64,000 nt of DNA. Origin: CAYVUV01 sp964455095. Lineage in GTDB: Bacteria; Desulfobacterota; Binatia; HRBIN30; CADEER01. Both the position numbers and the translations under genes were made by a program. The notes beneath the pieces are model-generated. The model worked only from the letters and a program-made list of their open reading frames with translations, was not told the origin of the DNA and did no database searches. The stretch lies in assembly GCA_964455095.1 (NCBI GenBank), contig CAYVUV010000404.1:17187-81186 (forward strand), read 5' to 3'. Below are positions 25,489 to 34,151 of the stretch, piece by piece (within the stretch, counting starts at the first letter, position 1; every line of letters starts with the position of its first letter).

Positions 25489-27672
25489 TCACTTGATGAA
25501 CAGCATCTCCTGGTAGGTCGCCAGCGGCCACAGGTCGTCGGCGACGATGCCCTCGAGCTCGTCGGCCGTCTTGCGCACTGCCAGCATCGCCGGCAGCACC
25601 TCGTTGCAGTAGTGCCTGGCGTGATCGAGCGCCGAGCCGTGGCCGTTCGACGCCATGGCTGTCTCGATGTCCCCGATGCCGTCCTGCAGCTCTTTGACCA
25701 GGGCGGTCACCTTGTCGAGGGTGTTGGTGTCGAACTTGTATTTCACCGCAATCAAGTTGGCGCAGGTGGCGGCCAGCTCGCCCTGATAGCGGATGGCGGC
25801 GGGGAAGATGATGGTGCGCGCCATCTCGACCGTCGTGCGGGCTTCGACTGCAACGCTCTTGCAGTACAGCTCGAGGTAGACCTCGAGCCGGCTGTGCAGC
25901 TCGCGGTTGCTGAGCACGCCGTACTTCTCGAACACCGCCTTCACGGCCGGATCGTCGAGAATGGGCAGCGCGTCGACCGAAGTGTGCAGGTTGCCCAGGC
26001 CGCGTTTTGCCGCCTCGTCGTGCCAAGCCTGCGAGTAGCCGTCACCGTTGAAGACGACATCGCCGTGCTCGGCGAGGATCTCCTCGATCAGTTTCTGGAT
26101 CGCGGCGTTGAGCATGCTCGGATCGCTGGCGACCGCGGCCTCGAGCCTGGTCGCGATGAAGTCGAGCGAATCGGCCAGAATCGTGTTGATGGCCACCATC
26201 GGCCCGGCGATCGATTGCGAGCTGCCGACGGCGCGGAACTCGAAGCGGTTGCCGGTGAAAGCGAACGGGCTGGTGCGGTTGCGGTCGCCGGCGTCCTTCG
26301 GCAGCTTGGGCAGCGTATCGGCGCCGATGGTCAGCGTGCCCTTCTCCTTGGAGCTGGTCGCGCCGCCCTTCTTGATCTGCTCGAAGATGTCGGTCAGCTG
26401 CTCGCCGAGGAAGATCGAGATGATCGCCGGCGGCGCCTCGTTGGCGCCGAGGCGAAAATCGTTCGACGCCGAGGCCACCACCGCGCGCAGCAGCCCGCCG
26501 AACTTGTGCACGGCGCGGATCACGGCGGCGCAGAAGACCAGGAACTGCGCGTTGGCGTGCGGTGTGTCGCCGGGATCGAGCAGGTTGCCCTGGGTGGCGT
26601 TGCCGATCGAGAAGTTGACGTGCTTGCCCGACCCGTTGACGCCGGCGAACGGCTTTTCGTGCAGCAGGCAGGTCATGCCGTACTTCTCGGCGACGCGCTT
26701 GAGCGTCACCATCAGCAGCTGCTGGTGGTCGTGCGCCAGGTTGGCGTTCTCGAACACCGGTGCGACCTCGTACTGCCCGGGGGCGACCTCGTTGTGGCGC
26801 GTCTTGACCGGGACGCCGAGCTTGAACATCTCGCGCTCGCTCTCGATCATGAAGGCGAGCACGCGCTCGGGGATGGCGCCGAAGTAGTGGTCCTCGAACT
26901 CCTGGCCCTTCGGCGGAGCCGCACCGAACAGCGTGCGACCGGTCGAGATCAGGTCGGGTCGCGAGAAGAAGAAGTGGCGGTCGATCAGGAAGTACTCCTG
27001 CTCGGCGCCGGCAAACGAGAACACCGTCGCCGGGTTCTCGTGCCCGAACAGCTTGAGCACGCGCTGCGCCTGCACGTTGAGCGCCTGCTGCGAGCGCAAC
27101 AACGGCGTCTTCTTGTCGAGCGCCTCGCCGGTCCACGACACGAACGCCGTCGGGATGCACAGCGTCGTGCCGTTGGGATTCTCCAGGATGTACGCCGGGC
27201 TGGTGACGTCCCACGCCGTGTAGCCGCGCGCCTCGAATGTCGCGCGGATGCCGCCGTTGGGGAAGCTCGAGGCGTCGGGCTCGCCCTGGATCAGGGTCTT
27301 GCCGGCGAACTCGGCCAGCGCGCCGCCCTGCCCGTCGGGCGAGAGAAAACTGTCGTGCTTCTCCGCCGTGAAGCCCGTCAGCGGATAGAAGACGTGCGCG
27401 TAGTGCGTCGCCCCCTTCTCGATCGCCCAGTCCTTCATGGCCGAGGCCACCGCGTCGGCAATCGACGGGTCGAGGGTCGAGCCGCTGTCGAGGGTGCGCA
27501 TGAGCGACTGAAAAACCGGCTTCGGCAGCCGCGCTTTCATCGCCGTTTTGCTGAACACGTTCGAGCCGAAGAGCTTGTCCGCCGAGACCTCGGAGAACGA
27601 CAGCGGCTTCGAGATGGGTTTGTACGTGGTGACGGCCTCGATGGCCTGCAGTCGAGCTGTGCTTCCGCTCAC
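25489..27672 (-). CDS. glnN: Glutamine synthetase type III
   Basis: A 727-residue glutamine synthetase III, the usual length for the family. GTG 27672 is chosen because AAGGAGG lies five bases upstream. Family blocks include FPNGGIRATFEARGYTAWD, AGAEQEYFLIDRHFF, RHNEVAPGQYEVAPVFE, NGSGKHVNFSIG and NGDGYSQAWHDEAAKRGL. It makes glutamine from glutamate, ammonia and ATP, forming large oligomers in the cytoplasm. Type III enzymes occur in Bacteroidetes, cyanobacteria and scattered other groups, often beside or instead of type I. No PII or ammonium transporter gene lies nearby. It ends at a strong terminator, and its upstream gap contains a long palindrome. Confidence 0.96.
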   Translation of the reverse strand: MSGSTARLQAIEAVTTYKPISKPLSFSEVSADKLFGSNVFSKTAMKARLPKPVFQSLMRTLDSGSTLDPSIADAVASAMKDWAIEKGATHYAHVFYPLTGFTAEKHDSFLSPDGQGGALAEFAGKTLIQGEPDASSFPNGGIRATFEARGYTAWDVTSPAYILENPNGTTLCIPTAFVSWTGEALDKKTPLLRSQQALNVQAQRVLKLFGHENPATVFSFAGAEQEYFLIDRHFFFSRPDLISTGRTLFGAAPPKGQEFEDHYFGAIPERVLAFMIESEREMFKLGVPVKTRHNEVAPGQYEVAPVFENANLAHDHQQLLMVTLKRVAEKYGMTCLLHEKPFAGVNGSGKHVNFSIGNATQGNLLDPGDTPHANAQFLVFCAAVIRAVHKFGGLLRAVVASASNDFRLGANEAPPAIISIFLGEQLTDIFEQIKKGGATSSKEKGTLTIGADTLPKLPKDAGDRNRTSPFAFTGNRFEFRAVGSSQSIAGPMVAINTILADSLDFIATRLEAAVASDPSMLNAAIQKLIEEILAEHGDVVFNGDGYSQAWHDEAAKRGLGNLHTSVDALPILDDPAVKAVFEKYGVLSNRELHSRLEVYLELYCKSVAVEARTTVEMARTIIFPAAIRYQGELAATCANLIAVKYKFDTNTLDKVTALVKELQDGIGDIETAMASNGHGSALDHARHYCNEVLPAMLAVRKTADELEGIVADDLWPLATYQEMLFIK

Positions 27673-27821
27673 GGAGTCCTCCTTGGGTATGGGGTGATCC
27701 TTCACAGTGGTACGCAAGGATCGCGCCGCGAGCGGGTGCGCCAAGCGACAAGCCCGTCGCTGCCAGGAACATGCGGGGCGCCCAGTTTCTGAGCAGGAGG
27801 CAGCCCCGCGAGGGCAGCGGG

Positions 27822-28004
27822 CTAGCCCGCATTTCTCACCAGCTTCCGTCGCGAGAGCGCGCAGACGCCCGCAGATCGAGGCCGCACGGACTGAGGCCGA
27901 CGGAGGCATAGTTGAACACTATGTCGAGGAGGCCGGAGGGAGTACGGCCTCGAGATGCGGGCGTATCCGCGCTCGTAGTAGGAAGCTGGTGAGAAATGCG
28001 GCTA
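27822..28004. repeat. 183-bp near-perfect palindrome
   Basis: The whole segment folds back on itself. The left end CGCATTTCTCACCAGCTTCC (27829-27847) matches the complement of 27981-27999. The centre is CATAGTTGAACACTATG at 27907-27923, and the arms between remain mostly complementary. The 329-bp gap (27673-28001) between glnN and the methyltransferase holds no gene. Its right end touches the methyltransferase stop codon. It would form a very long RNA hairpin from either strand. Confidence 0.85.
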
Positions 28005-29027
28005 GGCGGGTACGGCCTCGATGACGCAGTGCGCGGTCGAGGTCGGCAGGGTCCGTTTGAGCTCGAAACCCGCCGCGGCCAGCAGCGCGCGGTACTCGCG
28101 CTCCGTGCGCTCGCAGCCACCGGTGAGCAGCAACATGTTCAGATCGGAGAGGAACTGGCTCGCCGCCTGGGGCGAAGGCGCGGCGCGTTCCGGGACGACG
28201 CGTTCGACCAGCAGGAGCCTGCCATCTGGCCGCATGGCCTTACGGCAATTGGTCAAGATGGCGGTGCTCAGCTCGTCGTTCCAATCGTGGATGATCCACT
28301 TGAGCAGGTAGGCGTCACCCCCGGGGGGCACGGCAGTGAACGCGTCGCCGCCGACGACCTCGCAGCGGTGCGAGAGCCCGGCCGCTTCGATGCGGCCGCG
28401 CGCGCCGTCGGCAACCGGCGGAATGTCGAACAGGATGCCGCGCAGATGCGGGTTGGCGGCCAGAATGGCACTGAGCAGCGCCCCGTAGCCGCCGCCGACG
28501 TCGACCAGGGTGCCGATGGCGGAGAAGTCATAGGCGCCGATGACGCTCGCATTCACCGGCCCGGTGAGCGCGGCCATTGCTTCGTTGAAGATGCTGGCGC
28601 CGGCCGGATCGCGGGCCGCCATCTCGAAAAACGACGCGGGCGAACGAGCGCTGAAGGCGGTGGTGCCGGCCTTGACGCTGTCGAGCAGCCCGCCCCACGC
28701 CGTCCAGTGCCGCCGGCCGCCGTAAAAGATCACCGCGGCGCGCAACGAACCGGGCACGTCGCTGCGCAGCTGATTGCCGATGGGCGTCAGGGTGAAGCGA
28801 CCGCCGTGAGCTTCTTCCAGCACGTCCAGGCTGGCCAACGCCCGCAACAATCGGTGCAGCGATCGCGCATGGGCGCCGGTGGCCTGGGCCAGCTCGTCGC
28901 TGTCCCTCGGCCCGTCCTTCAGCAGATCGGGAATGCCGAGCTCGGCCGCCGCGTAGAGCGCCTGCACCACCCGGTAGCCGCTCAGCATCTGGAGCAGGCG
29001 AGCCGATGGTCCGGTGTCGCTTTCCAT
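28002..29027 (-). CDS. SAM-dependent O-methyltransferase (acetylserotonin-type family)
   Basis: A 341-residue protein, started at ATG 29027. The N-terminal 100 residues form a winged-helix dimerisation domain (VVQALYAAAELGIPDLL, LHRLLRALASLDVLEE). The Rossmann domain has the SAM motif LVDVGGGYGALL, the acidic motif ILFDIPPV and GGDAFTAVP. The catalytic-base region reads LKWIIHDWND, including the His found in plant and polyketide O-methyltransferases. It should methylate a hydroxyl on a small aromatic or polyketide-like molecule. It is isolated from any biosynthetic gene, so the substrate is unknown. Confidence 0.92.
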   Translation of the reverse strand: MESDTGPSARLLQMLSGYRVVQALYAAAELGIPDLLKDGPRDSDELAQATGAHARSLHRLLRALASLDVLEEAHGGRFTLTPIGNQLRSDVPGSLRAAVIFYGGRRHWTAWGGLLDSVKAGTTAFSARSPASFFEMAARDPAGASIFNEAMAALTGPVNASVIGAYDFSAIGTLVDVGGGYGALLSAILAANPHLRGILFDIPPVADGARGRIEAAGLSHRCEVVGGDAFTAVPPGGDAYLLKWIIHDWNDELSTAILTNCRKAMRPDGRLLLVERVVPERAAPSPQAASQFLSDLNMLLLTGGCERTEREYRALLAAAGFELKRTLPTSTAHCVIEAVPA

Positions 29028-29084
29028 CGAACGACGGGGGCGAGCTTCAGAGGGCACCGCAGTCGCGATGCCTCTGCGTCTTGC

Positions 29085-29435
29085 TCAGGACAATTCGCGA
29101 CGGCCGCCCGTGCGGCGCCACATCCCGAAAAGCCCCACCGCGCAGAGCAGGCCAGCCACGGCGATCAAGCCGCCAGGTGACAGGGTCGGCGCCGGCGCCA
29201 CTGATTGACCGGCCGCACAGGCGCACAGGGGTGCCAGAGCGCCATCAGGGCAGAAACAGGCGCCGCCAGCCGTGCAGTCAGTTCCGCCGACGGGTGCACA
29301 GTCGGATGCTTGAACACAGGTCGCGACAAAGGGCGGGCCGCTCTCGGTAAAGCAGCCCAACTGCGCCTCACTGCGTGCTGCCAGCGTCGTGAGCCCCAAC
29401 ACCACCAGAAGAATATACAGCCCGTTGCGCGCCAT
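29085..29435 (-). CDS. Small exported Cys-rich protein with CTERM-like sorting tail
   Basis: A 116-residue protein starting at ATG 29435 behind GGGAGG. A signal peptide (to about residue 24, RSEAQ) is followed by a 45-residue domain with eight cysteines (CFTESG, CVQASDCAP, CTAGGACFCPDG, CACAAG). The C-terminus reads APTLSPGGLIAVAGLL, a hydrophobic helix and basic WRRTGGRRE. The motif-helix-basic cluster order is that of CTERM sorting signals such as IPTL-CTERM, so it may be processed by an exosortase-like enzyme at the cell surface. No such enzyme gene is visible in the window. Confidence 0.7.
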   Translation of the reverse strand: MARNGLYILLVVLGLTTLAARSEAQLGCFTESGPPFVATCVQASDCAPVGGTDCTAGGACFCPDGALAPLCACAAGQSVAPAPTLSPGGLIAVAGLLCAVGLFGMWRRTGGRRELS

Positions 29436-29566
29436 TCGTTCAGACCTCCCGCGTCTGCGTTCCCACACCGCGCGGGAGAATGCCTTGAAGGCCGGTCGGG
29501 TGTCAACGCAAATGACCTGTGTTGTCGCTCGGGACAGCGCTGATGTAGTAACCGCAGCTTACGCCT

Positions 29567-30622
29567 ATGGCCCGCGCGCTCGCAGCCCGATCCTGGCAGG
29601 TCACCCCGGCATCCTACGCCATCCCGGCGCTGGCGCTGGCCATCCTCGTCGGCGGGCTCGGCGCCGCCGAGGTCGCCGCGCGCATTCCCGCAGTGCGCAA
29701 CGCCCTCCACATCCCCTCGGTCGGCAGCTCGTCGCGCCGTTTCGAGCTGCAGCTCGACAGCCTGGCGCGCTATGTCGCATCGGCAGGTCGCGTCGACTGC
29801 CTGGTGCTCGGCAACTCGACCGCACTGATGGGAATCGACCCCGAAGCCCTCAGCGACAGCTATCGCCAGGCGACGGGCCAGGCCCTGCGCTGCTTCAACT
29901 TCGGAGTCGCCGGCATGACGGCCTCGGCCGCCGGCGCCGTGGCCCCGATCCTGGCCGAGCGCTATCGGCCGCAGCTGTTGATCTACGTCATCAGCGCCCG
30001 CGACCTCGGGCAGAGCGTCGAGGGACCCTTGCTGGCCGAAGATGCGTGGGTTCGGTACCAGAGCGGCACGTTTTCACTCTATGGCTTGCTGGCCTCGCAT
30101 TCGGCCGCCTTCGATTACTACCTGCTCTACCGCCAGTGGCTCGATCCGTTGCGCTGGCCGCAGGCGAAGAGCTCGTCGGGAACAACGGCGGCGGGCTTCT
30201 TCCCGATAAACGCACAGCGGCCCCTGTCCGAGGCGTTGTGGGCGCAGATGCAAAAGTTTTATGCCCGCATCGTCGAGCAGCCGCTCTCGCAGCCCGAGCT
30301 GGCGGGGTTTGAACGGCTCGTGGCGCTCTCCGGCGGCGCCATGCAGGTGGTGGTGGTCGAGGCACCGGCGCACGAGCGCCTGCGGCGTTGGGCACAGCAG
30401 GCGTCGAGCTTCTATACCGACGCGCTGGCCCAGATCCGACGCACCACGCGGGCGGCCCACGTCACCTTCTGGCGCGCGCCGACGCGGCGCATCATCCCGC
30501 CGGATGCCTGGGCCGACTTCGTGCACGTCGACCCGCGCGGTGCGGCGCGCTTCAGCGCCTGGCTCGGCACCCGCCTCGCCACCGCCGTGCGCGACGGCCG
30601 ACTCGCCCCGCCACACCCCTGA
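29567..30622 (+). CDS. Membrane-anchored SGNH-like protein (AlgJ/DltD-like role)
   Basis: A 351-residue protein with one N-terminal membrane segment (IPALALAILVGGLGAAEV) and a large extracytoplasmic part. LVLGNSTALMGIDPEAL sits where SGNH hydrolases have their nucleophile block (Ser in GNS), and DFVHVDPRGA near the end carries the expected Asp/His pair. SGNH-like partners of MBOAT acyltransferases (AlgJ, AlgX, DltD) share this layout. The stop codon is two bases before the MBOAT gene, which is followed by an acyl-AMP ligase and a carrier protein. I infer that it completes acyl transfer to a surface acceptor. Confidence 0.75.
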   Translation: MARALAARSWQVTPASYAIPALALAILVGGLGAAEVAARIPAVRNALHIPSVGSSSRRFELQLDSLARYVASAGRVDCLVLGNSTALMGIDPEALSDSYRQATGQALRCFNFGVAGMTASAAGAVAPILAERYRPQLLIYVISARDLGQSVEGPLLAEDAWVRYQSGTFSLYGLLASHSAAFDYYLLYRQWLDPLRWPQAKSSSGTTAAGFFPINAQRPLSEALWAQMQKFYARIVEQPLSQPELAGFERLVALSGGAMQVVVVEAPAHERLRRWAQQASSFYTDALAQIRRTTRAAHVTFWRAPTRRIIPPDAWADFVHVDPRGAARFSAWLGTRLATAVRDGRLAPPHP

Positions 30623-30624
30623 TC

Positions 30625-32011
30625 ATGCCGATCGCGTGGATCGCCCTGCTGGTCGCGGCCGTGTTGGTGTACCACCGGCTGCCCGCGCGCGCAGACCGGC
30701 TGGCTGCTCGCGCTGTCCTACGCCTTCTACGCCTGGTGGGCGTGGCGGTTCCTTCCGGTGCTGGTGATCCTGACGCTCGCCAACTATGCGATCGGCACCC
30801 GTATCGCGGCGAAGCCATCGTCGCGTCTCGCAGCCGTGCAACGCCGGCGCCGCCACTGGATGTGGGCCGGCGTGGCGCTGAACGTCGCGGCCCTGGCGCT
30901 GCTCCGCTACGGCTACCGCGCCGCCCCGTTCGAGGCGCCGTTCGCCGTGCTCGGCATCTCCTTCTACGCGCTCCAGGCCGTGGCGTATGTGGTCGACACC
31001 TACTCCGGAACGCTGCGCAGGCAGCCGACGCTCACCGAGTTTGCCGTCTACCTGGCGTACTTTCCCAAGATCGTCGCCGGGCCGATCGAACGGCCGCAGG
31101 CATTCCTGGACCAGTTGACCCAACCGCGGGTGGTCGACGACGCGCGCCTCGGACGCGCGGCGACGCTGATCGCGGTGGGCCTGACGCGCAAGCTGGTGCT
31201 CGCCGATCCGCTGACCGCCCTGCTGCCGCTGGCGGTGTTCAACGCCCCCGCCGAGCACGGCGCGCTGGCGTTGGTAGCGGTGCTGGTCGGCTACGCCTTC
31301 GCGCTCTACAACGACTTCGCCGGCTACACCGGCATCGCGCGCGGCATCAGCTGCCTGTTCGGCATCGAGCTGTCGCCCAACTTCGCGCAGCCGTTCGCGG
31401 CGCACAGCTTCACCAACCTCTGGAACCGCTGGCACATCACGTTTTCGCACTGGCTGCGCGACTACATCTACCTGCCCGTCAGCCGCCGGCTGCTGCGCCG
31501 CAATCTCAGCCGCACCAACGTCGCCAACCTGCTCGTCCCGCCCATGGCGACCATGCTGGTGTGCGGGCTCTGGCATGGCGGCAGCGCGCACATGCTGCTC
31601 TGGGGCGGCCTGCACGGTGTCTATCTGGTCATCGAGCGCGCGGCCCAACTGCGCTGGCCGCCGGTGCCGCGAGCGGTGCTGCCGGCATGGAGCCACGCCG
31701 GCGGCATCGTGCTGGTGTTCGGGCTCAGTTGTTGGACCCTGGTCGCGCTGCGCCTGCCGATTGCTCAGGCCCTGCAGTTCTGGCAACAGCTGGTCACCGG
31801 CCCCTTCGGTGCGCTGCCCGACGGGCGAATGCTGCTCTTCATGCTCCCCTCAATCTGGCTCGATTGGATGCAGTCTCAACACGGCGAGGACACCGTCTTC
31901 ACGGCCTGGCCGCGCCCCGCACGCGCCGCGCTGCTCGCACTCGCGGTGCTGCTCTGGTTCGCCATGTCCGGCGCGGTCGCGCCGGCGCCGTTCGTCTATC
32001 AGGGGTTCTGA
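30625..32011 (+). pseudogene. MBOAT O-acyltransferase (AlgI/DltB-like), apparent frameshift near 30690
   Basis: Frame 1 from ATG 30625 encodes MPIAWIALLVAAVLVYHRLP, the expected first segment. The family sequence then continues in the next frame with TGWLLALSYAFYAWWAWRFL. Removing one base in the GCGCGC run at 30683-30691 joins the two into a normal protein of about 461 residues. The rest is intact: SFYALQAVAYVVDTYSG, YFPKIVAGPIERP, NLWNRWHITFSHWLRDYIY and the catalytic His in CGLWHGGSAHM. It should pass acyl groups from a cytoplasmic carrier to an acceptor outside. The break may be a sequencing or assembly error; otherwise only an N-terminally shortened protein is made. Confidence 0.8.
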
Positions 32012-32012
32012 C

Positions 32013-33764
32013 GTGAGCGTCACTTCCTACACCTCGCTGCTCGATCCGATGCGCGCGCGCGCCGCGACGGCGCCCGATTGGCCCGGCATCGTCTTGATCC
32101 ACGAAGACGGCCGGCGCGAGACCGTCACTGCCGGCGAACTGTGGCGCGACGTCCTGGCAGCCGCGTCCGGCTTGCGCGACGCCGGCCTGCGACCCGACGA
32201 CGTCGTCATCGCCATCATGGGCCACTCGCGCCAGTTGATCGCGACGTTTCTCGGCGCCATGGCGCTCGGCGCCGTGCCGACGATCGTCTCACCCAGGGCG
32301 CCGCGGCTCGATGCCGATGTCTACCGCAACCGCATCGCCACCCTCGCGCACAATGCCGCGGCCGCGGCGGTGATCACGCACGCGGCCGATGCCCCGGCGC
32401 TGCGAGATCTGCTGCGCGGGCTGGCGGTCCCGGTGATCGGCAGCGACACGGGCAACGCATCGTCGATCGTCTCCGAACGGGAGGGCGAGGCTCCTGCCGA
32501 GCCGTGTCTCAATGTGGCAGCCGGCTCCGCGGGAGCGTCGCCCTCCCAGGAGCATCCGATCGCGTTCATCCAATACAGCAGCGGCTCGGGCGGTGTGCAG
32601 AAAGGCGCCGTGCACACGCACGCCGGCGTGTTGCGCTACATCGAGTCGAAGCGGGTCGGCCTGCCGTTTACGACCGACGACGTCGTCGTCTGCTGGACGC
32701 CGCTGTATCACGACCAGGGGCTGCTGAGCGGGCTGCTGATGCCGATGGTGGTGGGCATTCGCAGCGTGTTGATTTCGCCGCTGCACTGGGTGCGGCAACC
32801 GGCAATTCTCCTGCAAGCGATGCACGAGTACGGCGGCACGGTGAGTTACATGCCGAACTTCGCCCTCAACCACTGCGCCCGCGGCGTGCGCGAGCGCGAC
32901 AGTCGCGATCTCGACCTCAGTCGCTGGCGCCTGCTGATGCTGGGCGGCGAGCCGGTGCGCGCCGACAGCCTGCGCGCCTTCGCCGAGCGCTTCGCACCAC
33001 AGGGGTTTCGCGCATCCTCTCTGCGCGCCGGCTACGGCATGGCCGAGATGGTCGAAGGCGTGACCACGGGCAGCAGCGGTCCGCCCAACGTCGACTGGAT
33101 CAGCGTTGCGGCGCTGCAGCGCGAGGCGCGGGCGGAGCCGGCGGCGCCGGGCGCCGCGGGGGCAACGTCGTTCGTCAATTGCGGACCGCCCAAGCACGGC
33201 GCCGAGGTGCGCGTCGTGGATGCCGACGGCGTCCCACTGCCGGACCGACGCATCGGCGAGATCGAGGTGCGCTGCGATTACCGGATGCGCGAGTATCATC
33301 GCCGGCCCGACCTCACCGACGCGGCGTTCCGCGACGGCTGGTTTCGCGCCCGCGATCTCGGCTACATGGTCGGCGGCGAGGTCTATGTCGTCGGTCGCAC
33401 GTCCGATCTGATCATTGTCGGCGGCCGCAACGTCGCCCCCGAGGACATCGAAGCAGTCGCCGAGCAAGTACCCGGCGCTCTGCTTGGGCGCACCGTCGCC
33501 TTCGGTCTCACCGACGAACGCGCCGGAACCGAACGCGTGATCCTGGTGTGCGAGACTGCGCAGACGGACGATCGCGAGCATCAGCTCGCGTTGGAACGCG
33601 AGCTGCGCCGCGCGATTACCCACGCGCTGGAGATCGCGCTCGGCGAGGTGCGCATGGTCGAGCGCGGCTGGATCGTCAAGACCTCGAGCGGCAAGAAAGC
33701 GCGCGGCGACAACCGGGAGAAGTACCGGCAGCAGTTCGGCCCCTCAGCCGAGGCAGCCCGATAG
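32013..33764 (+). CDS. Fatty-acyl-AMP ligase-like enzyme (FAAL/AMP-binding family)
   Basis: A 583-residue adenylate-forming enzyme starting at GTG 32013, one base after the MBOAT stop codon. The P-loop region is IQYSSGSGGVQKGAVHTH. CWTPLYHDQGLLSG matches the FAAL-type block. LGGEPVRADSL, GYGMAEMVEGVT, RDLGYMVGGEVYVVGR and the late Lys region KTSSGKKARGDN follow in order. It should activate a fatty or related acid as acyl-AMP for the adjacent carrier protein. Residues about 156-179 (REGEAPAEP...AGSAGASPS) are foreign: a 69-bp dispersed repeat inserted in frame just before the P-loop strand. Confidence 0.88.
   Translation: MSVTSYTSLLDPMRARAATAPDWPGIVLIHEDGRRETVTAGELWRDVLAAASGLRDAGLRPDDVVIAIMGHSRQLIATFLGAMALGAVPTIVSPRAPRLDADVYRNRIATLAHNAAAAAVITHAADAPALRDLLRGLAVPVIGSDTGNASSIVSEREGEAPAEPCLNVAAGSAGASPSQEHPIAFIQYSSGSGGVQKGAVHTHAGVLRYIESKRVGLPFTTDDVVVCWTPLYHDQGLLSGLLMPMVVGIRSVLISPLHWVRQPAILLQAMHEYGGTVSYMPNFALNHCARGVRERDSRDLDLSRWRLLMLGGEPVRADSLRAFAERFAPQGFRASSLRAGYGMAEMVEGVTTGSSGPPNVDWISVAALQREARAEPAAPGAAGATSFVNCGPPKHGAEVRVVDADGVPLPDRRIGEIEVRCDYRMREYHRRPDLTDAAFRDGWFRARDLGYMVGGEVYVVGRTSDLIIVGGRNVAPEDIEAVAEQVPGALLGRTVAFGLTDERAGTERVILVCETAQTDDREHQLALERELRRAITHALEIALGEVRMVERGWIVKTSSGKKARGDNREKYRQQFGPSAEAAR
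32479..32547. repeat. Dispersed repeat (two inverted arms) inserted in frame within the acyl-AMP ligase gene
   Basis: Arms 32479-32503 and 32523-32547 are imperfect inverted repeats of the GGCTC-GGAGC-GCCCTCCC unit, with a 19-bp loop. The total of 69 bp equals 23 codons, so the reading frame is kept. Confidence 0.85.
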
Positions 33765-33768
33765 AAGC

Positions 33769-34017
33769 ATGGCAACTCGAGCCGAAATCGTCGACGGATT
33801 GCGGACCTTCATCTGCACCGAGCTGATGCAGCACCCGTCGTATCCGCTGCAGGAGGACGAGCCGCTGATGTCGGGCGGCCTGGTCGATTCCTTCTGCATC
33901 GCCCACATCGCGGTGCTGATCGAGCAAGCCTGGGGGGTGTACATCCCCGACCCCGAGCTGACGGTCGCGAACATGGACACGCTCAACCTCATCGCGACGC
34001 GGGTGCTTCAGGGATAG
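33769..34017 (+). CDS. Acyl carrier protein
   Basis: An 82-residue carrier protein. LMSGGLVDSFCIAHIAVLIEQAWGV contains the DS motif whose Ser (about residue 42) takes the phosphopantetheine arm. The flanking helices and acidic character fit the ACP/DltC fold. It starts five bases after the acyl-AMP ligase stop codon. It is the likely recipient of that enzyme's acyl-AMP and the donor to the MBOAT protein. It is the last gene of the four-gene module and is followed by a long imperfect hairpin. Confidence 0.88.
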   Translation: MATRAEIVDGLRTFICTELMQHPSYPLQEDEPLMSGGLVDSFCIAHIAVLIEQAWGVYIPDPELTVANMDTLNLIATRVLQG

Positions 34018-34040
34018 CGACCCGTTGATGCGTCCTCCGA

Positions 34041-34135
34041 TCGGGGTCGGGGTCGGAATCGCTATCGGAATCGATCTGGAGCCGTTCGCACCGCCGCAGA
34101 GATCGATCCCGACACCGATACTGACTCCGACCCCG
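34041..34135. repeat. Long imperfect inverted repeat between convergent genes
   Basis: Left arm 34041-34076 (TCGGGGTCGGGGTCGG...) pairs with right arm 34099-34135 around a 22-base loop. The arms are built from TCGG/CCGA units (tCGGaaTCGctaTCGG). It sits between the ACP gene and the opposing DUF1993 gene and could stop transcription both ways. Confidence 0.7.
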
Positions 34136-34151
34136 AGGGAAGGGTTCCGGT

